From contig NZ_NMWT01000022.1 of NCBI RefSeq assembly GCF_002860365.1, forward strand, positions 1 to 58,627: a stretch of 58,627 nt of DNA. Reading direction: 5' to 3'. Position numbers and translations under genes: made by a program. Under the pieces are notes generated by a model. The model did no database searches and had not been told where the DNA came from. It saw only the letters and a program-made list of their open reading frames with translations. The stretch comes from Bifidobacterium parmae. Its GTDB lineage: Bacteria > Actinomycetota > Actinomycetes > Actinomycetales > Bifidobacteriaceae. Shown piece after piece: positions 52,293 through 58,627 of this stretch; position 1 is the stretch's first letter, and every line of letters begins with the position of its first letter.

Positions 52293-53314
52293 GCACCGCA
52301 ACCGCAACCGCGACCGGCGACGCCGGAACCATCAGAACGTTGACCCCCGCCGAGCTCAAAGCCCAGGAGAAGGCCGCGAAGGCCGCCGAGAAGGCGCGCC
52401 AGAAGCGCATCGCACGCGACGAGGCGGCGGAACGCAGACGCGCCGCCAAGACCGGATTCTCCAACCCGGCGAACCCCACCCGTTCGATCGGCCTCACCAT
52501 CGTGTGCGCGATCTTCGCCGTCTACTGCCTGTTCCCGTTCGTGTACCTGATGATCAACGCCACCAAGACCCAATCCGACTTCACGTCCACGTTCGGTCTC
52601 GGCTTCGGCCACACGTTCGCCCTCTGGGACAACATCGTCACCGTGTTCACCTATCAGGACGGCATCTTCGGCCGCTGGTTCGTCAACACGATCCTCTACG
52701 TGGTCGTCGGCGCTGGCGGCGCCACCCTGCTCGCCATCATGGGCGGCTACGCGCTCGCCAAGTTCCGCTTCCCCGGGCGCCGACTGTGCTTCGCGATCAT
52801 CATCGGCGCCATCTCCGTGCCCGGCATCGCGCTGGCGGTCCCGCAGTTCCTCCTGTTCGCCAAGCTCGGGCTCACGAACACCCCATGGTCGATGATCATC
52901 CCGTCGCTCGTCTCCACGTTCGGCCTGTACCTCATGTGGATCTTCTCCGACCAGGCCGTGCCGGACGAACTGCTCGAAGCGGCCCGCGTCGACGGCGCCG
53001 GCGAGTTCCGCACGTTCTTCCAGATCTCACTGCCGCTGCTCGCGCCCGGCATCGTCACCACCGCCCTGTTCGCCATCGTCGCCACATGGAACAACTACTT
53101 CCTGCCGTTGATCATGCTCAAGGACTCCCAGTGGTATCCGTTGACCATCGGCCTCAACCAGTGGAAGGACCAGGCGAGCACGGCGGGCGGCCAGGCGATC
53201 CAGAACCTCGTGATCACCGGCTCGCTCATCACCATCATCCCGCTCGTCATCTCCTTCCTCTGCCTGCAGAAGTACTGGCAGTCCGGCCTCGCCGCCGGCG
53301 CCGTCAAGGAGTAA
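52289..53314 (+). CDS. galE: Sugar ABC transporter permease (MalG/UgpE type)
   Basis: Translation starts at a GTG that overlaps the galD stop, with AAGGAG 8 bases upstream. The 341-residue protein has an unusually long (~65 residue) charged cytoplasmic N-terminus (TPAELKAQEKAAKAAEKARQKR...), then six helices and the EAA loop LLEAARVDGAGEFRTFFQISLPLLAP, ending SGLAAGAVKE. The symbol follows the B. breve operon and does not mean UDP-galactose epimerase. Confidence 0.87.
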   Translation: MSTATATATGDAGTIRTLTPAELKAQEKAAKAAEKARQKRIARDEAAERRRAAKTGFSNPANPTRSIGLTIVCAIFAVYCLFPFVYLMINATKTQSDFTSTFGLGFGHTFALWDNIVTVFTYQDGIFGRWFVNTILYVVVGAGGATLLAIMGGYALAKFRFPGRRLCFAIIIGAISVPGIALAVPQFLLFAKLGLTNTPWSMIIPSLVSTFGLYLMWIFSDQAVPDELLEAARVDGAGEFRTFFQISLPLLAPGIVTTALFAIVATWNNYFLPLIMLKDSQWYPLTIGLNQWKDQASTAGGQAIQNLVITGSLITIIPLVISFLCLQKYWQSGLAAGAVKE

Positions 53315-53344
53315 ACACCAGTAAATATCCCAAAAGGATCCATC

Positions 53345-55489
53345 ATGACTACTCGTAGAGCGTTCAGGTGGCCGGCTCTGCTCACGCCGGACGGGCGCGG
53401 CATCGCGTTCGGCGGCGACTACAACCCCGACCAGTGGCCGGACGAGACCATCGACGACGACATCCGGCTCATGCGCGAGGCGCACGTCAACACGGTGGCC
53501 CTCGCCATCTTCAGCTGGGACCGGATCGAGCCGCGCGAAGGCGAATTCACCTTCGACTGGCTGGACTCCGTCATCGACCGGCTCGGCAAGGCCGGCATCG
53601 CCGTCGACCTCGCCTCCGCCACGGCGACCGCGCCGCTGTGGCTGTACGAGAAGCATCCGGAGGTCCTGCCCGTCGACCGGTACGGCCACGTCGTCAACGC
53701 CGGGTCCCGCCAGTCCTGGCGGCCCACCAGCCCCGTGTTCAAGGAGTACGCGCTGCGCCTGTGCCGCATGCTCGCCGAACACTACAAGGACAACCCGTAT
53801 GTCACCGCATGGCATATGGGCAACGAGTACGGCTGGAACAACCGCCACGACTATTCGGACGACGCGCTTCACGCGTTCCGCGCATGGTGCGAGGCGAAGT
53901 ACCGTACCGTCGACGCGTTGAACGAGGCGTGGGGCACCGCCTTCTGGTCGCAGCATGTCAACGCGTTCGACGAGGTGCTGCTGCCGCGCCATATGGGCGG
54001 CGACAGCATGGTCAACCCGCCGCAGCAGCTCGACTACGAACGGTTCGGCAACGACATGCTCCTCGACTTCTACAAGGCGGAACGCGACGCGATCGAGGCG
54101 ATCTGTCCCGGCAAGCCGTTCACCACGAACTTCATGGTCTCCACCGACCAGTGCTGCATGGACTACGCGCAGTGGGCGGACGAGGTCGACTTCGTCTCCA
54201 ACGACCACTACTTCCACGAGGGCGAATCCCATCTCGATGAACTCGCCTGCTCGGACGCGCTCATGGACTCCCTCGCCCTCGGCAAACCTTGGTATGTGAT
54301 GGAGCACGGCACGTCCGCCGTCCAATGGAAGCAGCTCAACACGCGCAAGCGTCACGGCGAGCTCATGCGCGACTCGCTCGCCCACGTTGCGATGGGCGCC
54401 GACGCGATCAACTTCTTCCAATGGCGGCAGTCGCGTTCCGGCGCCGAGGCGTTCCACTCCGCGATGGTGCCGCACGCCGGCGAGGACTCCAAGATCTTCC
54501 GCGGCGTCGTCGAACTCGGCAGGACGCTTGCCGCGCTCTCCGATGCGGGATTGCAGGGCACGGAGCTGAAGCGTTCCGGCACGGCGATCCTGTTCAGCGC
54601 GACAAGCGAATGGGCGACGCGCAGCGAGACCCTGCCGAGCATGAAGCTCGGCCATTGGCATGACGTGCGCGACTGGTATCGCGCCTTCCTCGACGCGGGG
54701 AGCCGCGCCGACATCGTCCCGCTCGCCTACGACTGGAGCTGCTACCGGACCATCGTCCTGCCGAGCGTGCTCGTCCTGTCCGACGCCGACGTGCGACGCA
54801 TCGCCGATTTCGCCGAAGCGGGCGGCACCGTCGTCGTCGACTACGCGACCGGCATCATCGACGAACACTTCCACGCCGGTCTCGGAGGCTACCCGGGCGC
54901 CGGCAAAGGGCTCCTGCGCGACGTGCTCGGCGTGCGCGGCGAGGAGTTCAACATCCTCGGTCCCGAAGCCGAAGGAGAACCCGACGCGATTGCGCTGTCG
55001 AACGGACTGACGACCCGACTGTGGCAGACCGACGTCACCTCCGTCGCCCCAGACGCGACCGTCATCGCCACGTATGCGGGCGAGGCGGCCGCCGATTGGG
55101 AGCTCGACGGCACGCCCGCCGTCACCAGCCATCCCTATGGCGAGGGTCGGGGCATCTACGTCGGCTGCGACCTCGACCGCCACGACATCGCCGCCCTCAT
55201 CCCCTCGCTGGGACTTGGCGACGTCACGGATTCCCGCATCATCCACACCATCCGCGAATCCGCGGACGGTGCCATCCGCTTCGACTTCTACCTCAACCGC
55301 ACGCGCGGCGACGTCACGCTGGAAGGCGTTCCCGGCGAACCGGTCGTCGCGCACCGCACGGAAGCCGGAACGGCGGACCGTGCGGATCGTGCGGATGCCG
55401 CGGACGCAACGATCGACGCGGGCGGAACCGCCGCGTACACGCTGCGGCGCAACGCCATCCTCATCACGACGACCGTGCGCCGCGTGTAG
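53345..55489 (+). CDS. galG: GH42 beta-galactosidase
   Basis: The 714-residue enzyme has no signal peptide and acts in the cytoplasm on imported galacto-oligosaccharides. The N-terminal TIM barrel starts GGDYNPDQWPDETIDDDI. The acid/base is E161 in HMGNEYGWNN, and the nucleophile is E320 in WYVMEHGTSAVQW. A trimerisation domain (about 400-610) and a small beta domain follow, as usual in GH42. AAAGGATC precedes the ATG. With galC, galD and galE it would degrade beta-1,4-galactan fragments. No GH53 endogalactanase is in this window. Confidence 0.92.
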   Translation: MTTRRAFRWPALLTPDGRGIAFGGDYNPDQWPDETIDDDIRLMREAHVNTVALAIFSWDRIEPREGEFTFDWLDSVIDRLGKAGIAVDLASATATAPLWLYEKHPEVLPVDRYGHVVNAGSRQSWRPTSPVFKEYALRLCRMLAEHYKDNPYVTAWHMGNEYGWNNRHDYSDDALHAFRAWCEAKYRTVDALNEAWGTAFWSQHVNAFDEVLLPRHMGGDSMVNPPQQLDYERFGNDMLLDFYKAERDAIEAICPGKPFTTNFMVSTDQCCMDYAQWADEVDFVSNDHYFHEGESHLDELACSDALMDSLALGKPWYVMEHGTSAVQWKQLNTRKRHGELMRDSLAHVAMGADAINFFQWRQSRSGAEAFHSAMVPHAGEDSKIFRGVVELGRTLAALSDAGLQGTELKRSGTAILFSATSEWATRSETLPSMKLGHWHDVRDWYRAFLDAGSRADIVPLAYDWSCYRTIVLPSVLVLSDADVRRIADFAEAGGTVVVDYATGIIDEHFHAGLGGYPGAGKGLLRDVLGVRGEEFNILGPEAEGEPDAIALSNGLTTRLWQTDVTSVAPDATVIATYAGEAAADWELDGTPAVTSHPYGEGRGIYVGCDLDRHDIAALIPSLGLGDVTDSRIIHTIRESADGAIRFDFYLNRTRGDVTLEGVPGEPVVAHRTEAGTADRADRADAADATIDAGGTAAYTLRRNAILITTTVRRV

Positions 55490-55551
55490 TCCACGCCGGC
55501 CGCGGGCGGGTAGAATGGCGACGGTCGGAGCAATGGAAGCGAGGTGCGGAG

Positions 55552-56613
55552 ATGAGCGGGACGAAACCGGCGAAAAGACGCGTCACCCTGCGCGACGTGG
55601 CGCAGGAGGCCGGCGTCTCGCTCAAGACCGCCTCGAACGTGATCAACGGCAACGGGCGCATGAGCGAGGCCACGCGCGAACGCGTCGAAACGGTCATCAA
55701 GGATCTCGGCTACCGCGTCAACGTGGCCGCACGCAACCTGAACCGCGACCACACCGGATTCATCACGCTCGCCGTGCCGTCGCTCACCCCGCCGTACCTC
55801 GCCGAACTCGCCAACCGCGTGATCGACGCGGCGCGGCAGCACGACTATTCCGTGTACGTCACCACGTACGCGGAAGGCTCGGCGAAGGGCGCGCGCGACC
55901 TGCTGGAGAAGTTCAACACCACCGTCTCCGACGGCATGATCCTGTCGATGAGCGAGGTGGAGACCATCACGCCCGACGATCTCAAGGTCGATTTCCCGCT
56001 CGTCGTGGTCGGCGCGCGCACCACGTGGGGCGTCGCCGACCATGTGACCCCGGACGACGTGCATGCGGCCGCCCGCGCCGCCGGATACCTGTACGACCAC
56101 GGCTCCACGCGTCTCGCCGTGGTCGGCGCGCGCGGCGTCTACGACGAGGCGGCGCTGCTGGGGGCGACCGAAGGCAATGCGCAGCTGCGACTGCGCGGCA
56201 TCATCGAGGAGAGCCGTCGCCGCGGCATCACGGTGGACGCGCGGCTCGTCGGCGACATGGCCGCGGACGTGGACTGGACGATCGGCGCTGGAGCGCGCGC
56301 CACGCAGCGTCTCATCGATTCCGGTGTGCCGTTCGACGGCGTCGTCGCGTTGAACGACCAGTTGGCGATCGGCGCGATGACCGCGCTGCGCACCAGCGGC
56401 ATCGACGTGCCGGCCCAAGTGCAGGTGATCGGCTTCGACGATATCGAGGAGGCGCCGTACCTGCAGATCCCGCTCACCACCATGTCGTCGCGTCTCGAAT
56501 GGACGGCGCCCGTCGCGGTCGAGAGGATCCTCGGGCGCATCCGCGGCGACATCACGAAACCGGAGCTGCTCACCTGCGAGTCGGAGGTCATCGCACGCGA
56601 ATCCACGCGGTGA
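55552..56613 (+). CDS. galR: LacI-family regulator of the galactan-type cluster
   Basis: The 353-residue regulator has a helix-turn-helix VTLRDVAQEAGVSLKTASNVINGNG (residues ~10-34), hinge region GYRVNVAARNLNRDHTG, and a ligand domain with QVIGFDDIEEAPYLQIPLTTM. GAGGTG precedes the ATG, and TAGAAT at 55511-55516 could be a -10 of its own promoter. It closes the galCDEGR-like set. The palindromes at 49711-49754 are the likely targets. Confidence 0.85.
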   Translation: MSGTKPAKRRVTLRDVAQEAGVSLKTASNVINGNGRMSEATRERVETVIKDLGYRVNVAARNLNRDHTGFITLAVPSLTPPYLAELANRVIDAARQHDYSVYVTTYAEGSAKGARDLLEKFNTTVSDGMILSMSEVETITPDDLKVDFPLVVVGARTTWGVADHVTPDDVHAAARAAGYLYDHGSTRLAVVGARGVYDEAALLGATEGNAQLRLRGIIEESRRRGITVDARLVGDMAADVDWTIGAGARATQRLIDSGVPFDGVVALNDQLAIGAMTALRTSGIDVPAQVQVIGFDDIEEAPYLQIPLTTMSSRLEWTAPVAVERILGRIRGDITKPELLTCESEVIARESTR

Positions 56614-56797
56614 TGCGCGGTGTCGCGGCGAGCGGTGGATCGCTGTGATCCGTGGATTGCGGTGGCCGCCGGCGATACAATCGTGGGTGGAATCCGCCGT
56701 TCGACCCGGATGGCGATACCCGGATGGCGACGTGCCGGACCTGATGCGTCGGATGCGATGCGCGTCGCCGTCCGATGCCGGTAAGGAGGCATGACGT

Positions 56798-57730
56798 ATG
56801 GTCGGTGATGTGCATGCGGATGATGCGCGGGACGATCGGAACACGCGTCGCGGCGAGACGCCGCCGCACGGAACGACGCCGCAAGAGGTGACGCTGCCGG
56901 ACGGGAGCGTGATGCCGCGGCTCGGCATGGGAACCTGGTATCTGGGCGAGGGGCGCCGGCCGTTCGACGACGAGGCAGCGGCGTTGCGCGCCGGACTGGA
57001 TGCGGGCGTGCGCCTGATCGACACGGCGGAGATGTACGCGGACGGAGGCGCCGAACGGCTCGTCGGCGCGGCGATCGACGGGTATGATCGCGGATCGCTG
57101 TACCTCGTCTCGAAGGTGTATCCGCACAACGCCGGACGCCGTCACCTGCGCCGCAGTCTGGAGGCGTCGCTGCGTCGTCTCGGTACCGATTACCTTGACA
57201 TGTACCTGCTGCATTGGCGTGGCAGCGTGCCGTTGCGCGAGACCGTCGACTGCATGGAACGGGCGGTCGATGACGGTCTGATCCGTCGGTGGGGCGTTTC
57301 GAACCTCGACCTGCACGACATGCGCGAGCTGATGGACGTGTCCCGCGGATCGCATTGCTGCGTCGATCAGGTGCTCTACCACTTGGGGTCGCGCGGCATC
57401 GAAGTCGATCTGCTGCCGTGGCTGCGCGGGCGGCATATCCCCGTGATGGCGTACTGTCCGCTCGCCCAGGCCGGGCGCCTGCGTGACGGGCTGCTCGGCA
57501 GCGCGGCGGTGCACGAGGTCGCGGCCGCACACGGATTCACGCCGATGCAGGTGCTGCTCGCGTTCGTGCTCCACCAGCCCGACATGATCGCCATCCCGCG
57601 TTCCGGCGTGCCCGAACACGTACTCGCCAACGCCGCCGTACTCGACTCCCCGCTCTCGGACGCCGAGTATGAGCTGTTGTCCCAAGCGTTCCCCGCCCCC
57701 GACCACCCCGTCCCCCTCGACATGGAGTGA
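56798..57730 (+). CDS. Aldo/keto reductase
   Basis: The 310-residue NADPH-dependent reductase has an extra ~30 polar residues at the N-terminus, then VTLPDGSVMPRLGMGTWYLGEG. The catalytic tetrad is D75 (RLIDTAEMY), Y80, K106 (LVSKVYP) and H139 (YLLHW). WGVSNLDLHDM and AIPRSGVPEHV complete the cofactor site. It resembles the YeaE/2,5-didehydrogluconate-reductase-like group; the substrate is unknown. AAGGAGG at 56783-56789 fits ATG 56798. It follows galR in the same direction after 184 bases and probably has its own TACAAT-type promoter. Confidence 0.88.
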   Translation: MVGDVHADDARDDRNTRRGETPPHGTTPQEVTLPDGSVMPRLGMGTWYLGEGRRPFDDEAAALRAGLDAGVRLIDTAEMYADGGAERLVGAAIDGYDRGSLYLVSKVYPHNAGRRHLRRSLEASLRRLGTDYLDMYLLHWRGSVPLRETVDCMERAVDDGLIRRWGVSNLDLHDMRELMDVSRGSHCCVDQVLYHLGSRGIEVDLLPWLRGRHIPVMAYCPLAQAGRLRDGLLGSAAVHEVAAAHGFTPMQVLLAFVLHQPDMIAIPRSGVPEHVLANAAVLDSPLSDAEYELLSQAFPAPDHPVPLDME

Positions 57731-57767
57731 CCCGCTCCTCCCGACACGGAGTGACCCGCTCCTCCCG
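57724..57767 (+). repeat. Direct repeat at the end of the aldo/keto reductase gene
   Basis: GGAGTGACCCGCTCCTCCCG occurs at 57724-57743, covering the stop codon, and again at 57748-57767. The second copy runs into the palindromic repeat at 57761. Confidence 0.75.
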
Positions 57768-57805
57768 CTGGCGGGAGGTGGCGCGCGCAGCGCGTCGGAG
57801 GGTGG
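57761..57805 (+). repeat. Palindromic repeat, second type, copy 1
   Basis: CCTCCCGCTGGCGGGAGG, TGGC, GCGCGCAGCGCG, TCGGAGGGTGG. The plan (large stem, short linker, small stem, G-rich end) is the same as in the 7564/31436/45166/46383 family, but the sequence is different. Confidence 0.75.
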
Positions 57806-57833
57806 CTGGTCGGTCTGTGGGTGGTGTGTGTTT

Positions 57834-57878
57834 CCTCCCGCTGGCGGGAGGTGGCGCGCGGAGCGCGTCGGTGGGTGG
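57834..57878 (+). repeat. Palindromic repeat, second type, copy 2
   Basis: This is nearly identical to the copy at 57761: CCTCCCGCTGGCGGGAGG, TGGC, GCGCGGAGCGCG, TCGGTGGGTGG. The two are 73 bases apart in the gap before the rRNA operon. Confidence 0.75.
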
Positions 57879-58287
57879 TCCGGGTGGTGTGGTTTGGGTG
57901 TGTGTTTCGGTGGTGTTGCGACACGCCGTGGGAGTGTTGTGTTTCCGGGGGTTTTGGGGTGTTGTTGTGGGGTGGGTTTGCGTGGTTGGTTGGGTTGGTG
58001 TAGGTTATTCACCTGTTGCCGCTCAGCGCGGCGGGCTGATTCCCCTTCTTCTGGTTGGTTCGGTTTGCCCGTTGACGTGGTGGTGGTTTGAGAACTCAAG
58101 AGTGTGTTGTACTACTTACTTCTTTATAGTCAATGATTGCCAGTCCGATTCTCGCTTCGGGGTTTTCCTGGAGTCGCCGAGGGGCGTTGAAGAGGGTCGG
58201 GGTTTTTGTGCGAACCTCTTTCCTTATTAGAGGTTCCGTCAATTGTTTTTAATGAGAGTCATCTGTCGATGTCTTTCTGCAATGTTT
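57879..58287 (+). promoter_or_regulatory. rRNA operon upstream region and leader
   Basis: The region is G/T-rich (57879-58020) and then contains TTGACG (58072-58077), a candidate -35, and the element TTGAGAACTCAA (58088-58099) seen in actinobacterial rRNA leaders. An AT-rich stretch with TTTATAGT is at 58123-58130. GAACCTCT/AGAGGTTC (58212-58236) forms a hairpin that may help processing of the precursor. I could not settle the exact promoter. No protein gene is supported. Confidence 0.55.
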
Positions 58288-58627
58288 TTTTGTGGAGGGT
58301 TCGATTCTGGCTCAGGATGAACGCTGGCGGCGTGCTTAACACATGCAAGTCGAACGGGATCCTGCCAGCTTGCTGGTGGGTGAGAGTGGCGAACGGGTGA
58401 GTAATGCGTGACCGACCTGCCCCGTACTCCGGAATAGCTCCTGGAAACGGGTGGTAATGCCGGATGTTCCAGTTGATCGCATGGTTTTCTGGGAAAGGGT
58501 CTTACCGGTACGGGATGGGGTCGCGTCCTATCAGCTTGACGGTGCGGTGACGGCGCACCGTGGCTTCGACGGGTAGCCGGCCTGAGAGGGCGACCGGCCA
58601 CATTGGGACTGAGATACGGCCCAGACT
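58288..58627 (+). rRNA. rrs: 16S ribosomal RNA, 5' part
   Basis: The sequence contains the universal 16S beginning (AGGGTTCGATTCTGGCTCAG at 58296-58315, the 27F primer region), GAACGCTGGCGGCGTGCTTAA, AGTCGAACGGG, GCGAACGGGTGAGTAATGCG, and CGGCCACATTGGGACTGAGA. GACCGACCTGCCCC and TGGCTTCGACGGGTAGCCGG are in keeping with Bifidobacterium. The 5' end is placed by alignment to the E. coli numbering and is good to a few bases. The gene runs off the right edge. Confidence 0.96.

Noticed and set aside
52289-53314. galE as UDP-galactose 4-epimerase
   Set aside because: The protein is plainly an ABC permease with an EAA loop; the symbol follows the B. breve galCDEGR operon only.
58072-58130. A definite rRNA promoter
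   Set aside because: TTGACG is convincing as a -35, but no good -10 lies 16-18 bases downstream, and the TATAGT element lacks a matching -35. I kept only a region-level call.

Overview
The window is high-GC actinobacterial DNA and almost certainly comes from a Bifidobacterium. The last ~340 bases are the 5' part of a 16S rRNA gene with a Bifidobacterium-like beginning. The gene set also fits the genus: carbohydrate ABC importers without their own ATPase, each next to a LacI repressor and an intracellular glycosidase; an araBDA operon; and a multidomain DUF1680-family enzyme (GH127 type) with a sorting-like tail. I did not assign a species.

Layout. 1-2.9 kb: coaD, a DUF3039 protein, and an aldo/keto reductase divergent from a MerR regulator. 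2.9-7.6 kb: an AT-richer accessory island. Two paralogous pairs (small secreted protein plus lipoprotein) point outward on opposite strands from a central NarL/LuxR-type response regulator and a polytopic histidine kinase. This is the best candidate for an undescribed system. 7.6-18.4 kb: mostly housekeeping (pncB, a Pr6Pr-like membrane protein, rph-rdgB, tRNA-Thr and tRNA-Leu, an AEC transporter, pgi, a membrane protein, a DUF362 protein, an ECF-type S component, and a frameshifted DUF1893 gene). 18.4-25 kb: LacI regulator, two permeases, GH43 enzyme and binding lipoprotein, with three copies of a palindromic operator, one inside the promoter. 25-27.5 kb: rplS-lepB-rnhB. 27.6-33.1 kb: LacI regulator and araB-araD-araA. 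33.1-36 kb: an accessory patch with an AbiEi/DUF559-like protein and a conserved hypothetical protein. 36.2-40.9 kb: a 1558-residue exported DUF1680-family beta-L-arabinofuranosidase. 41-49.5 kb: acyl-CoA ligase, a fused CydDC-like ABC exporter carrying two palindromic repeats inside its reading frame, and an MFS sugar porter with a ~320-residue cytoplasmic tail. 49.7-57.7 kb: a cluster with the gene order of the B. breve galactan operon galCDEGR, then an aldo/keto reductase. 57.7-58.6 kb: repeats, rRNA leader and 16S start.

How it works together. Much of the window serves plant pectin and hemicellulose use. The exported GH127-type enzyme would release L-arabinose outside the cell. The GH43 and GH42 loci import oligosaccharides and split them in the cytoplasm. 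AraA, AraB and AraD convert L-arabinose to D-xylulose 5-phosphate, which feeds the bifid shunt. Neither importer encodes an ATPase, so a shared one elsewhere is implied. Intergenic regions hold several families of palindromic repeats. All functional calls come from reading translations and motifs; no database search was run.
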